From NCBI GenBank assembly GCA_946406115.1, contig OX291550.1, positions 28,868,722 through 28,932,721 of the forward strand: 64,000 bases of DNA. Reading direction: 5' to 3'. The translations under genes and the position numbers were made by a program. The notes under the pieces are model-generated. The model saw only the letters and a program-made list of their open reading frames with translations, was not told the DNA's origin and searched no databases. Below are positions 44,930 to 56,024 of the stretch, in pieces. The stretch comes from Apoda limacodes (lineage: Eukaryota; Arthropoda; Insecta; Lepidoptera; Limacodidae). Numbering within the stretch: position 1 is the stretch's first letter; each line of letters opens with the position of its first letter.

Positions 44930-45019
44930 TGTTACAAGCGTCCATAGACTACGGTGACCGCTTACCATTAGGCGGACCGTAAGCTTGTTTGCCACCTTAG
45001 TGGTATTAAAAAAAAAATT
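44930..45019 (+). mobile_element. GTGGC-tail LINE, 3' stub with poly(A), plus strand
   Basis: ACTACGGTGACCGCTTACC, GGCGGACCGTAAGC and GCCACCTTAGTGGTAT followed by an A run: the last ~90 bp of the LINE in the opposite orientation to most copies. Confidence 0.85.
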
Positions 45020-45338
45020 GCGTCCGAAAATAGAAATCGCTAAATTTGCGTTTCTTTACGTTTACGTTTTAACCTGGGTTTTACCTGCGTAGACTCCTCA
45101 AATTTAGCGTCATGAAAAAAAAATGGAATCGAGCAAAATGTATGAACATAAAGTTTATGGCGTCACTTGCTATCATAGACATTTTTCTATGCTCCCATAT
45201 CGGTATCATCGCCAAGCCACTGTAGAGTGCCGAAACGAAAGTCGTCCATTAGGTAGCCATATTGCAACTTTACAAATGCGATTCCTTTTTGATATTCGTT
45301 GAACTTACGTTCGCCCAGACCCTGAGGATAATCACGAC

Positions 45339-45443
45339 GCGACGAGACGCAACGTGAAGAGGCTTGAAGATGCGCCGCGCGACGTTAGGATGCGCCGCTC
45401 GGCGCATCTTTAAGCCGCTTCATTTCGCGCCGCGTCTCGTTGC
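45339..45443. repeat. GC-rich foldback
   Basis: Arms of about 45 bases (GCGACGAGACGC...GGCTTGAAGATGCGCCG and its imperfect complement) lie around a ~13-base centre. The stem is very GC-rich against AT-rich surroundings. The boundaries of any larger element are not visible. Confidence 0.75.
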
Positions 45444-46140
45444 TCGTACGTAGTGACACGAGCTTTTTTGCGCCTTGATAACCAATGGACCAATCTGTCT
45501 TGTGACCATATCAATCGATACGCCACGTCATGACATAGATCTGAAAAGAGTGTAAGCAAAATCAGTCCAATAATCTTCTTCATGTATAAATTCTCAAATA
45601 AAAAAAATATTCTCAAGAGAAGTTGCTCGTGCGGTTCTTGTACTTTCTACCGAACTATTTTTTATTATTAATTTCTAAGGTCATACTTATATTAATAAGG
45701 TTTTTTTATAAATTTAAGAATTTCCTTGGGTACACATGTTTCTGTGGGTGATACAGCACTGTAATATTTCTTCACATGGCAACTGAGCAGTTGTGACCTG
45801 ATGTTTGTAACTAAGGTAGCTCGAGTGATGTAAAAGGATATAGAATAATTTTGTCTCGATCAACAATTTCTACGAAAATATATTTTGCCACTAATATACC
45901 GCGGGGAACTTTATCGTTGCATTGCAACGTTATGCTGCGTGTAACTTGATTTATGGCCTTAGTTTTTATCCCAGTTGTTTAACAATAGTTGCAATAATCA
46001 TGAATCTGAAAATATTAAAGTAAAGATTGAAATATAATAATAAGGAATAATAATGAAATGAAATGAATTAATAAAAAAAATAAGGACTAATAAAGAATAA
46101 TAATGAAATATAATAAATAATAAGATAAATATAATATGAT
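45444..46140. other. No gene recognised
   Basis: AT-rich. 46020-46150 consists of AATAATAA-like low-complexity sequence. Confidence 0.35.
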
Positions 46141-46149
46141 AATAAGGAT

Positions 46150-46630
46150 AAATTGGTAGTTCCAAAATGTCGTCTTCAGAAGTTACATAGCTCTTTCGCA
46201 ATACAAAGTATATATTTCTACAACAAAATTCCAGAACATGTGGTAAATTTACCTCCAAATAAATATATAAATATATTTCAAAGATAGTTTAATGAAAAAA
46301 AAGATATTACAAAGATGATGAATACATAAATGATAAAAATGCTTAGAAGAATTAGAACATAACTGATTTGTATTGGTATTCGTGCGTTTTCTAATATTTT
46401 TTGAATTAAAACATTGTATGTTATGTTATTATTGCCTAGTGTAAGGCTATATTGTATTTTAATATAAAGTTAAAAAAAATTATTAAAGATTAACTGCTGA
46501 GTTCCTTGCCGGTTCTTCTAGGTAGTAAATCATTTCGCACCGGTGGTATTTTTTATATTAATAAATTGACCGACGATTTAAAAGTGCTGTTTAAAAGTCT
46601 ATATGAATTAAAAAGTTTCGAGTTTGAGTG
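46150..46630 (+). pseudogene. 3' remnant of CR1/Jockey-group LINE
   Basis: A frame reads IYFYNKIPEHVVNLPP and, with stops, ends in words equivalent to YINDKNAW, paralleling IHFYNKVPNKI and YVNDKNPW at the end of the 22-23.6 kb reverse transcriptase. Downstream CTTGCCGGTTCTTCTAGG and GCACCGGTGG match that element's 3' UTR, and the copy ends near 46630. It is a separate, older insertion of a related LINE. Confidence 0.75.
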
Positions 46631-46980
46631 AATATCCTAGATAATATATTTATAGCAAAAATTAACGGATATTTTTAGATATGTATATCGATGATACATA
46701 TGATATGGTTTACATATTTATTTAGGTAATTGCACACCGATACCGTTTGATGACATAATTTTTTTTTAAAACAACATAATTTACTAATTGAGACATCGAC
46801 ATTATTGAAAAGTAATTTAGAACATAAAACAAGAGGTAATAGCTGTTCAAACGAATGATGAGGAATTTACAATTTCCATATCAACAACCTGTACCCATTA
46901 ACCGTATGGGTAAATTAACCACGTACATTTGTTGTTTCAAAACTTTTCTGTACTCATACGAAATTTCCTTAGAGATAGTA
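46631..46980. other. No gene recognised
   Basis: AT-rich, without supported features. Confidence 0.3.
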
Positions 46981-46984
46981 GATA

Positions 46985-47262
46985 CTTTGCGACGTTGACT
47001 TTTGCTGAATGGACTAAAACTTTGCGACGTTGACTTTTGCTGAATGGACTAAAACTTTGCGACGTTGACTTTTGCTGAATGGACTAAAACTTTGCGACGT
47101 TGACTTTTGCTGAATGGACTAAAACTTTGCGACGTTGACTTTTGCTGAATGGACTAAAACTTTGCGACGTTGACTTTTGCTGAATGGACTAAAACTTTGC
47201 GACGTTGACTTTTGCTGAATGGACTAAAACTTTGCGACGTTGACTTTTGCTGAATGGACTAA
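46985..47262. repeat. 35-bp minisatellite, eight identical units
   Basis: Unit starts lie at 46985, 47020, 47055, 47090, 47125, 47160, 47195 and 47230. Each contains CTTTGCGACGTTGAC and TTTTGCTGAATGGACTAA. I see no substitution among the units; the last lacks only its final two bases. The flanks do not resemble the unit. Confidence 0.95.
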
Positions 47263-49684
47263 TGTTGCAAGTTTTGTTTTGAGGCCCTTTTTTGTAGTAG
47301 TAGGCATAATTTATAGATTACGTTTCAAAGATTACGCAACAAACAAGTTACTAATACAATTAGCTAAGTCTGAAAAATACCAGCACTGATCCCCAAAGAT
47401 CAGAATACGAACCCTAGTATTCTTGTAAGTAATTCGAATTCCGATATTAACCGTAACAAGCGATGATCGTATCGCCGTTCATCGCGCTCAAACCGGATTT
47501 TAAACAAATTCTTTCTATACCAAATTGTATCTTTCTGTTGTCCTTAGACTTCAGGACCTTCGTTACGACATAAACTAAGACTTTGATAATCTCAACTGGC
47601 GTAGGTAGTAACTAGACACGTGACAAAATTTTAGTATTTTCGGAAACTCGCAACCTTACAAGTGCTAATACCAGTGAGTTTAGGCCAATATACCGTGCTA
47701 GTACCATATGTTTAATAACATCTAATTAAATTAAATAAATATAGGTTAAACGGTTACCTACCTTTATGTGTAGCTTATAACTCACTGGCAACAAACACAA
47801 CCCGCCTTAGTCTTACGGAGAACTGACTCATAACTTCCATAACTCATAAGTCAGAAATACGGTTCGTTCAGTTTCAGTAACAAATTATAGACGCGTCATG
47901 TTTTAATAACTCAACGTTCAAACGAAGCTCAAACCACCGAACATAGATATTTATGTATAGTAAGTTCGTTCTACCTTTTCACCTTAATCTATTTATGAGC
48001 TATTAGATTGGTATCTAAAGAGCTCCTGCAAGTAATAATGTCCAGAGGGATTATTAAGGACACTATACAAAAGAGTGATCACATATATTCATACCAATGC
48101 ATTGAAGTGAGTTTGTTTGTTTGTCCTTTCTTTACATCGCAAAGAAAAAAATTGAAATGAAATTTAGTATAGGGATAGTTAAAGAAACGATTAAGGATAT
48201 AGGCTACTTTCCTGCAGAAATAATAAGAACCAAATTCCATGTGAAATAACTTTAGCTATATATATACAAATATATCAACTTTATCTACTAGAATGTGGTT
48301 GAATAAAGATATTATAAATTAAAGATATTATTCAGTATTACTGGGTACACATGGAAAAAATATAAATTAAATGTTCATACGTCTATCCATAATTAATTTA
48401 CAGCAATTTCAATATTAATTTATTCAACATAAATCACAATATTACTTAATAAGAAGATTTAATTACAATGTACCTAAATGTCGTAAACAATTCATTTAAA
48501 CATTAAATACTCATTAACAGAACATCTTTCACACAACCAGTTGTTTATTCTATTTTTAAATAATTTATTAGGCAGCTGACTTTGGAAAAATATTAACATT
48601 TTTTACCATCATACAAAAGCCGGTTTTGATGTTTTGGACTTTGGAAGGAAAAATTTGTTTGAGTATAAAACTGAAAACATATCTACTCTTTTAAATTCGT
48701 TAATGTGCTTCTTGAGAAAACAAGCTACTTCATAAATATAGAGACAAGGTATCTTAAGAATTTTGAATCTCCAAGTGGTCCTATTTCATAAATGTCTTTG
48801 ATTGCTGATGTCGAGAGTTCAATTATGTGTATTATTTCTGGAATATCATTAATAAATATATATAATAAAAAGCAAAGGTCTCGAAACGCTGCCATGTGGT
48901 ACGGAATGTACATGTGGTAAGAAAAACACAAAACTTTTATGTATCTATTGCTTTTTTAAAAATTGGATAAAATAGAAATTGTTATGACCAATATTTCAAG
49001 GTTATGACCAATATTAGTAACAGGGCCTTTTTTGGATTGGTTTCACTAAAGATTTTTAAGCTCAGCTGGAAATATGCCAGTGACAATCGACAAATTTGTT
49101 AATTGTGTTAAGATAGATCCTATCTTGCATACGACATAAGAATTAATAACTTACTTAATAATTTTGGTTAAACCCTCGTCAATACCAACCAAATTTGTTT
49201 GAATTCAGTGCTTGTACAATATAAAAAAATCATTTGCAGCACAAGAGGAAAGAAAAATTGTATTATTATTATATAGTATTTTGAGATAAATTATTGTCAA
49301 TTTTATCTTCAAGGCTTTCTATTACAATCTTTTATTATCTTCATTAGCCATTTCAGTAGGATTGACAATGTGTTTGTCTATAATTATGTTTTTGTCAATT
49401 ATGTCTGGCTTTATCTTTCATTATGTTCTATGTTGATTTGCACTTATTTGCGATTTTGATCTTGATATGCAGCATTTGTTTGTGATTTGTTAAGTTTTTT
49501 TGATACTTTTTTTTTATTTTCTACACTATTTTACACATTCAATCTTTTTAAATGTACTATTTTGTCTATAGGTATAGATTAAATCTTAGATACTTCTTTT
49601 TCCACATGCAACTTTTATGCATTTTAGACCAGAGGTTTAATTTTTTATTTCGTAGCGAAAGAAAAGGATAGGAAATCACATAAA
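47263..49684. other. No gene; RTE-like tail fragment
   Basis: AT-rich, intron-like. At 48115-48260 TTGTTTGTTTGTCC and GGATATAGGCTACTTTCC mark an eroded RTE-type tail. Nothing else is supported. Confidence 0.3.
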
Positions 49685-49689
49685 TTGCA

Positions 49690-49803
49690 TAATGATGTTT
49701 TCTGGCTTGCTATGGCAAACTTTCTTACGATAATTAAGGTGTTGTCGAAGGATTGCACGCTGAACTAAATTTAGCGCGGGCGGAGCCGCTGGCAAAGGCT
49801 AGT
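49690..49803 (+). repeat. CTAGT-ended repeat, 3' part
   Basis: GCGCGGGCGGAGCCGCTGG and CAAAGGCTAGT form the terminus; the upstream part is eroded. Confidence 0.6.
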
Positions 49804-49984
49804 TCCTGAAACATTTGTGTTTTAAAATATTTTTTGGTACTGATTTACTGATCTAAATAAATGACATATTTAGGATTTGTATATATTTGTATTTTACGAG
49901 TATACTAATTTCGCTATCAAACATTTGAAGTACTAGGACAACATAGTTCGTTAGTTATTAATGTTAATTCTGTCGTGGTTTCAG

Positions 49985-50077
49985 CAAATGACGGCGAAAG
50001 TGATGTTCGGTGCCGTGACGGCGGTCGGCGACCTCAAGCTGACGGAGCGAGAACGTGACGCGCGGCGGACGCACTAG
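49985..50077 (+). CDS. Putative 3' coding exon, unknown protein
   Basis: A good acceptor (TTCTGTCGTGGTTTCAG, ending 49984) is followed by 30 codons in phase 0 and a TAG at 50075-50077; the exon would end at 50093 before GTAAGG. The peptide begins QMTAKVMFGAVTAVGDLKL and ends in a charged ERERDARR stretch. Almost every third position is G or C, in sharp contrast with the flanks. Joined to the 39047-39190 exon it would give a 78-residue protein. The stop lies 16 bases before the donor, which would not trigger exon-junction-dependent decay. No family is recognised. The exon end is duplicated just downstream. Confidence 0.5.
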   Translation, partial: QMTAKVMFGAVTAVGDLKLTERERDARRTH

Positions 50078-50180
50078 CGACCTCTCGTCTCAGGTAAGGA
50101 CACTGCAATGGTAGTTACGCGCGGTGTACGAACTAGCGACATCTCATTTCAGGTGAGGAATACTACATTACATGGTAGTT
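50058..50180 (+). repeat. Tandem duplication of an exon end and its 5' splice site
   Basis: ACGCGCGG..GACGCACTAGCGACCTCTCGTCTCAG followed by GTAAGG (donor at 50094) is repeated 59 bases later with changes, giving TCATTTCAG followed by GTGAGG (donor at 50153). ATGGTAGTTA follows both copies. Confidence 0.8.
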
Positions 50181-50289
50181 ATCCGGAATCTCTCTAGTCT
50201 AAGAAACAAATTGCTCTGGTAGTCGTGGGAATACGGTAAACATGAAATTATGGGCATTCTCATCGTCTGTTTTCTAGCTAGCTAGCCGC

Positions 50290-50590
50290 ACGCTCGAACT
50301 GAGTCCCTTTAGTGTAAAAACAGACACAAAGCGGGTGCGGGCGCGAGTGCGGGTGCTTCTAGCTTTAACATATTAAATCGCGGTTCCCAAACACACCGAT
50401 CGTGACGCGCCTGGCTGTTAAAGTAGCGAGCGCGGGCGCGTGTCAACGTGGCGGGTGGCTTCATTCCTGCGAGGTTTCCCCTGTACAATCCGCTTGTATC
50501 AACCACATCGGACGGTGCGTGTAGACTATTTAGTCGCTCGTTACTGGAGGGTGAAATAAAACATTTTTTATTTAGACTCCTCAAAAATGG
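50290..50590. other. GC-rich unassigned island
   Basis: Contains GCGGGTGCGGGCGCGAG and GCGAGCGCGGGCGCG runs, then GGGTGAAATAAAACATT. Open frames here are driven by low-complexity GC sequence. It could be a regulatory island or exon, but I see no proof. Confidence 0.3.
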
Positions 50591-50594
50591 AAAT

Positions 50595-50740
50595 AAATAC
50601 GGTGAAATTTATATCATAATCGTTTGCCTATTTATTCTATACATCTTGGTAAGGTTACGGGTTACAGTACGAGCCTCATTTTTTGCTTCTATAGATTTCC
50701 TAAATAGTCCTTATATCAAAGACTAACGGTTCAGTTTTGG
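50595..50740 (+). repeat. Interspersed repeat (family H, copy 1)
   Basis: GCTTCTATAGATTTCCTAAA, TAGTCCTTATATCAAAGAC and GCGAAAAGAAATCAG recur at 56490-56625. Pieces of a related unit are at 55190-55290 (inverted) and 57335-57490. Confidence 0.6.
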
Positions 50741-50747
50741 CGAAAAG

Positions 50748-50862
50748 AAATCAGCATCACCTGTCCATACATTTTTGCATGAACGGTCCATACATTTTTG
50801 CATCACCTGTTCATACATTATTGCATCACCTGTCCATACATTTTTGTATCACCTGTCCATTT
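50748..50862. repeat. 23-bp tandem repeat, about five units
   Basis: Units built on CACCTGTCCATACATTTTTG, with variants GAACGGTCC and TTGTAT. It follows family H copy 1 directly. Confidence 0.8.
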
Positions 50863-50920
50863 AGGCAGTGGCTTTTAAAGGCCCTAAGGCCAAAAATATA
50901 TTCTATTAATTTATATTTTT

Positions 50921-50990
50921 TAAGAGTTGCCGACCTTTTCAAATCTAATAACTTTTTATTGAAGAACCCTATATTGTAGTCCCTATATAA
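50921..50990 (-). mobile_element. GTGGC-tail LINE, small fragment
   Basis: AGTTGCCGACC, AATCTAATAACTTTTT and GAAGAACCCTATATTGTAGT match the last codons of the LINE ORF. The terminal 3' UTR is missing. Confidence 0.65.
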
Positions 50991-51915
50991 AGAAACGGGA
51001 GAACGTTTTCTGAGTAGGTATGTAATAATTCACATTTCTCTGAAAACACCATTACGATGTTGTCTATCCGCTTCTCCGTCTCTCAAGACACTTTCCCTGT
51101 TTAGGAGCGGGCAGATATATTTAGTTTAAATAAGGCATCTCATGTTTGTTAAAATATTATTGTTTTTTATTTAATCCAATCTTTAGTTCTTAATATCATG
51201 CTTAACAAATTGTTATTAAATAGCTCTTTATGCGGTTGTTGCGAAAGTGAGTACTTTTTAACACGAGGGCAAGTTTAGCACGAGCATAGGAAATCACAAG
51301 TGTTTAAAAGGCACAGTACGTGCAATTGCATAGGTGCAATTTTATTTGAACGACCAGTTAAAAAAATAAACATGTAAATTACGCGGTAAAAGAAGATTAA
51401 TAAACAACACGAATCGTGTCATTTTATTAGTTAACTTTAGCATCCAAGTAGTTTCATCAAACAACGCCACCTTTTTTCTAAACTTCAAAAATGGCTAGCA
51501 ATATCATAGTAGGAAAAGAAAATAAATGTACAACACGAACCTTTTCTTTGTTACTTTAGCGTCTAAGTTCTATTGTCAATCAGCGCCATCTAGAAGAATT
51601 ATGTCGCACCTCAATTATCAGTAGGTACGGTTTTATCGTGTTAAAATGATGTAAGTACATACTTTTTAAAACATTGCTTAAATGACTACGAATATAATAC
51701 TAGATTTGATACCTTGATTGAAAACTTAAAGTGAAAGTGAGAGTGAAATAAACCGTGAAGTCGGTTTATTTTTTTAACAACTTCTCACATATAAAAGAAA
51801 TGGCCGAACTGCACGAGGTTAAGTTGAAACTTGTATTATACACAGCTGAGTTAAGTTAGAGTGCAGTTGCATGGTGCCTCACTTAATACTCTATATATTA
51901 AACTCTTTATTTATT
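50991..51915. other. No gene recognised
   Basis: AT-rich sequence. Two similar stretches near 51410-51480 and 51530-51600 (AACACGAA...TTAGCGTC) suggest an old local duplication. Confidence 0.3.
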
Positions 51916-51918
51916 GTA

Positions 51919-52259
51919 TCCATACTAATATCAGTGCGAAAGTAACTTATACTGCAGTACCGATTAAGAATAAAATTTCGCATAGAGATAGTTTGAGGCC
52001 CGAGAAAGGACATAGGCTACTTGAAAATGTCAAGTGTGAGTCGGTTATTGTTCACCAAATTTAGGATGGGTGGAACTGTGGGAAAATTTAGCATGGAGTT
52101 AGTATGAGTCCTGAGGAAGGACATAGGCTACTTGAAAACGTCAAATGTGAGTCGGTTTTTTTTTTATATAATTGAGACGTTGCACGTGAGTGAGACGGTC
52201 GTGCAATTGAGACGGTCCTACACGGGTAACCGAATTTAGGGCGGGCAAAAAAAGCTAGT
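51919..52259 (+). mobile_element. CTAGT-ended repeat, second internally duplicated copy
   Basis: It begins TCCATACTAATATCAGTGCG and ends GGGCAAAAAAAGCTAGT. The AGTTTGAG...GACATAGGCTACTTGAAAA...GTCAA block occurs at about 51974-52040 and again at 52082-52148. As in the 11.5-kb copy, the second block starts where a GGG(A)AAA terminus runs into TTTAGCATGG. The first block also lost the TTGAGGAGTTGCC segment. Confidence 0.7.
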
Positions 52260-52315
52260 TACAATATATGTCAAATATATCGAGCCGCTGTTTATTTTCA
52301 CATAATATTTTTCAG

Positions 52316-52745
52316 ATGCTTTGTGATATGAAGAGCACAATGGAAGCTATGGAGTGATCTCGGAAGAAGTGTTTTGTAAATTATACAATCTATTTAAATA
52401 AGTATTTAGTTATTTTATACTATATCAAAGTTAATTATATTCAGTTACTTTATGTTGATATATTTAAAAAAGGTATCTTGGCGTTAACACAAATCGATAG
52501 CTAGTACTGCCAGTTGAATGTTTTTTTTTCTATTAATTTTATTGTGAAGACTTTACGATTGAGTTTTTTTTTTAATGAGTTGTAAAGATTTCTACCTTGT
52601 CACTTTTGATACAAAAGTTTTGTAACAAGTACAAAACTTTATTTTCATACATAATATTTAGGTTACGCTTTAAGTGGTGTGTAGGCAAAGCTTTCAAAAA
52701 TTGGCCGCTAATTGTGAAAAATAAATATGCAATGGTCATACTTTG
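52316..52745 (+). other. Candidate terminal exon with polyadenylation signal
   Basis: An acceptor, ATAATATTTTTCAG, ends at 52315. In phase 0 the sequence opens with ATG and stops at TGA after 13 codons (52355-52357); otherwise it would be 3' UTR. AATAAA at 52720-52725 would direct cleavage near 52740-52745. The AT-rich composition fits a 3' UTR. Confidence 0.35.
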
Positions 52746-54440
52746 GACAAACTAAATTATAAAAAATATATCTACATTATTTTGTAGTACTAATATAGTT
52801 GTCTGCTCGTTTATAAAGAAGAAGTAAAAGACTTAAATTTATAGACAAGGAAAATTCCAAATATCTTAATAAATCATATCTGCTTGACAATATTCCTTTT
52901 AGAACAGTTTTTATTGCAAAGTCTCAAATTATGCCCAAAAAGTAAACACGTATGTAAACTTTAGCTTTCAGAACCTGGTTAACTTTGAACTTTTCTCTAC
53001 TCTTTACGCCCACATTATATAAACTTAACTTACTAAAGCCAGGTATGATCAAAAATATACCTAAAGATAAAATATAATAATTAGACCAGAATAAGCACAC
53101 AGCTAATTAAGTTAACAACTACTTTCGTCTTTTATATATTGAATAACATTTACAGGGTTGTATACATGATTGTGGAAACCTACATAAGAGTATCGACTAT
53201 TAAATAAATTTGCAGTAGACATCTAATAAAATAAACTTGTACCTTTGTCTGTAATTATAATTTGGATTGGCAGTTACACGCTGCAAGCTTGCATAAGGGT
53301 CAAAATAATTCAAATTCAAGGTTAAATTAGTATCAGTGATGAAAATATCATGAGTTGCTTGAGTGAGATATACCCATAGGTACTTGTAAATTTAAACTAT
53401 TTATCTGTGGAAAAAATATTAGGTAAGTATTCAGATTAATTGCCGGTGTTTTAAAAGATATAGTTAGTTAAGAAGCATTTTTACTGTAATATGTATAGTT
53501 CACGAAAGAGAATTGTTGAAAACACTTTTTGATAATTTTATTAAAATATTTTTTTTTAAATGAGGAAATTATAATGTAATTTAATATAATGGAAGCAAAA
53601 CATTTTCTTTAAACATATTTTATGAAATTGTTAAATACTTTTTGAATTTATGTCGAGTTGTGAGGTCGAAATTTTATTATTGTAATTTATACATTAAAAT
53701 ATTTTTAATCATTGTTTTATTTATTCAAACTCAGTTATAGTTAGGATTATTATTATTAAATAGCGATGACCATCTCATGATTATGGAAAATAATACATAA
53801 GCTTGCAAATATTGTGGATGCCTTCTTCAGCGTCATCTGAAATGGCAAAGGGCTCAATACAGCTCGAAGAACCGAAGAACTATTGGGAAGAAAATGTTTT
53901 ACATTGCTGGTTTTTACATTGTTTTACATTGTTACATTGTGGTTGGTTTATTCATCATCCAAAAAATCTGGATATTTGTGTATTGTACATAATTTTCCTT
54001 TTTAGGCTGCGCAAGTAAAGTGCTTCGATTGTTTAAGTAAGCAAGCGTTGAAAATACTACATGAGTTTTTTCAATAATAAAATATATCTCCATTAGATAT
54101 ATATTTGACATAAAAGCAGGCGTATTAATAAATATCTGGGGTCAATTGCTGGTCAAAATGGTCGAAATAAAATAAGAAATATATACCATTTGCAATCGAG
54201 CATAGTCACATTTGAAAGTGAAAAGGTAACTTATTATCAACATTATTCTCTTAGGAAAACAGAAGCCAAAATTATACCACCTACCGTTTAATAAACATAC
54301 ATACACTATCATTGCCAGCTTCAAACAAAATAAAGAATGATGATTATGAAACTATCCCTCCTACATGTAACGCTTCAGAATTCGATTTTAATCGATGACT
54401 ACGATCTAGAGAAATCAGAAAACAGAAATAACGTTAACTA
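52746..54440. other. No gene recognised
   Basis: Strongly AT-rich, with no repeat match or exon I can support. A short duplicated TTTTACATTG occurs near 53910. Confidence 0.35.
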
Positions 54441-54990
54441 TTTTTTTTTTATCACTAAGGTGGCAAACAAGCTTACGGTCCGCCTGATGATAAGCGGTCA
54501 ACGTAGCTTTTGGACGCTTGCAACACCAGGGGTATCACTCGTGCGTTGCCGACCCTTCAAAAATCCAATAACTACTTTCTTGAATAACCCCATACTATAG
54601 TCCTTGGAGAAAACCTTGGCAGGAAGCTCATTCCACTACCCAAGCGTTCGCCGGAGCAAGTTTCTCTAAAACCGCACTGTACGCGACCATTTTGGTTCTA
54701 AAGTGCGAGAATTAATTTTCGGCCAATGGGAGCGGTGCGATGGTAGAAAGTAGCCGCGAGCATCATTTTACGCAATTCCTCAGATCACATCCCATTATAC
54801 AAGCGGTAGAACACACACAGGAAGGCAAAGTCTCTCCTGAGACTTAAGGGCTCAATACGAAAAGTGAGTTTGGAATCGTCGACAATTCTCACAGCCCGTG
54901 GTTGAACCAAGTCAAAAGGGCCAAGTTGGTATCCGGGTACACCCGCCCAGAGATGGCAGCAGTACTCCATATGGGGCCGAACTTGCGACT
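54441..54990 (-). mobile_element. GTGGC-tail LINE, 550-bp 5'-truncated copy
   Basis: Continuous similarity to 40498-41047 of the intact LINE, from the T run to GGGGCCGAACTTGCGACT. The C-terminal reading (HMEYCCHLWAGVPGYQLGPF, SLRRDFAFLCVFYRLYNG) is open for about 65 codons, then broken. The 5' truncation point is 54990. Confidence 0.9.
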
Positions 54991-55500
54991 CGATTTTTGA
55001 CAAAGTTGCGTTCGCCGCTCGGGGTCACAAACTTGGATTATTTATTGACCCAAAATCATAAACAAGTCTGCAAAAAATCAGAACTACCGGCTCTCATGCA
55101 AGGTCTGACGTACAAAGTTTCTGGATTAGTAGGTACTTTAAATAAAAGCCAATAAACCTTTTGGCAGCCATTTTCTTTAAATAAATTGTATGTCATAATT
55201 AGAGAACTATATAAGGCCTCTAACCTGTAACCATACCACAGTATAACGGGCTGAATAATTGCTATTATTTTTTTTGCAGGCATTATTTAAAAAAAAAAAT
55301 AGCTTTTGCCGGTAATTTCTTTCGAGTTTTTCTTATTTATATACCCTATGTCTATCCTCGGATGCTAGTTAATTTTCTTGCCAAGTTTCATCAAAGTTAG
55401 TTGAGTGATTTAGCCATAGCAACGTAACTGAATACAGGCAAGGAAGTAGGGATAAACGAATTAAGTAAGTACTCAGTATTTTTACGTTTATTAAGTATAT
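54991..55500. repeat. Unassigned, with inverted family H piece
   Basis: About 55170-55290 is the reverse complement of 57335-57420 (AGTATAACGGGCTGAATAAT against AGCCCGTTATACTGTG). The remainder is not recognised. Confidence 0.4.
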
Positions 55501-55501
55501 C

Positions 55502-55738
55502 GGCCCCGTGGCTCGGAGAGTAATGATTCGGCTGAACGGAGGGTCGTGGCTTCGATTCCTGCACAAGACTAACATTTATGTGATAAACATTTGTGTTTGT
55601 CTTATAGTGGTTTTTTCCATATATAATATATATGTTTTTTTTAATTATATTATTACATATAGTATTCTATGCGGTTTCTGTTTACCATAATACAAGCTTT
55701 GCTAAGTTTGTCGCTGTGTGTAATGTCCAAAAATAGTT
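55502..55738 (+). mobile_element. tRNA-derived SINE, copy 1
   Basis: The head has an A-box-like TGGCTCGGAGAG and a B-box-like CTTCGATTCCTGC about 35 bases later. The body ACATTTATGTGATAAACATT and the end CTGTGTGTAATGTCC are shared with 60835-61085. The target duplication is not evident. Confidence 0.7.
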
Positions 55739-56024
55739 ACTTATTATTATGTGTTACATGTGTGACGTAGTTTACTACTCAGTGGCATACTAATTAGGTA
55801 TATCATTGCAGCCATTTTGTGCGCATTTACAGAGAAAGAGACAAAGTTACACTGATAAGTGATAACGTAAACCGCGCACAAAACGATGAACGAAATGGGG
55901 TGGGATGGAATGGGGTAGCACATTCCTCTTTCAACACTGTCACTCACCATTTTGACTTCAGATAAAATGCGTCTTTGCAATTTATGTGTGTAAGATTGTT
56001 TTTACGACTTGGCTTTTCCTACTG
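55739..56024. other. No gene recognised
   Basis: Includes GGGGTGGGATGGAATGGGG at 55897-55915. Otherwise featureless. Confidence 0.3.

Noticed and set aside
28538..47262. CRISPR-like arrays (31-bp and 35-bp direct repeats)
   Set aside because: Units are head to tail with no unique spacers, and everything around them is eukaryotic repeat DNA. They are minisatellites.
50309..50584. 91-codon minus-strand frame rich in Ala, Pro and Arg
   Set aside because: It is produced by low-complexity GCGGGC-type sequence, without splice sites or a recognisable domain.
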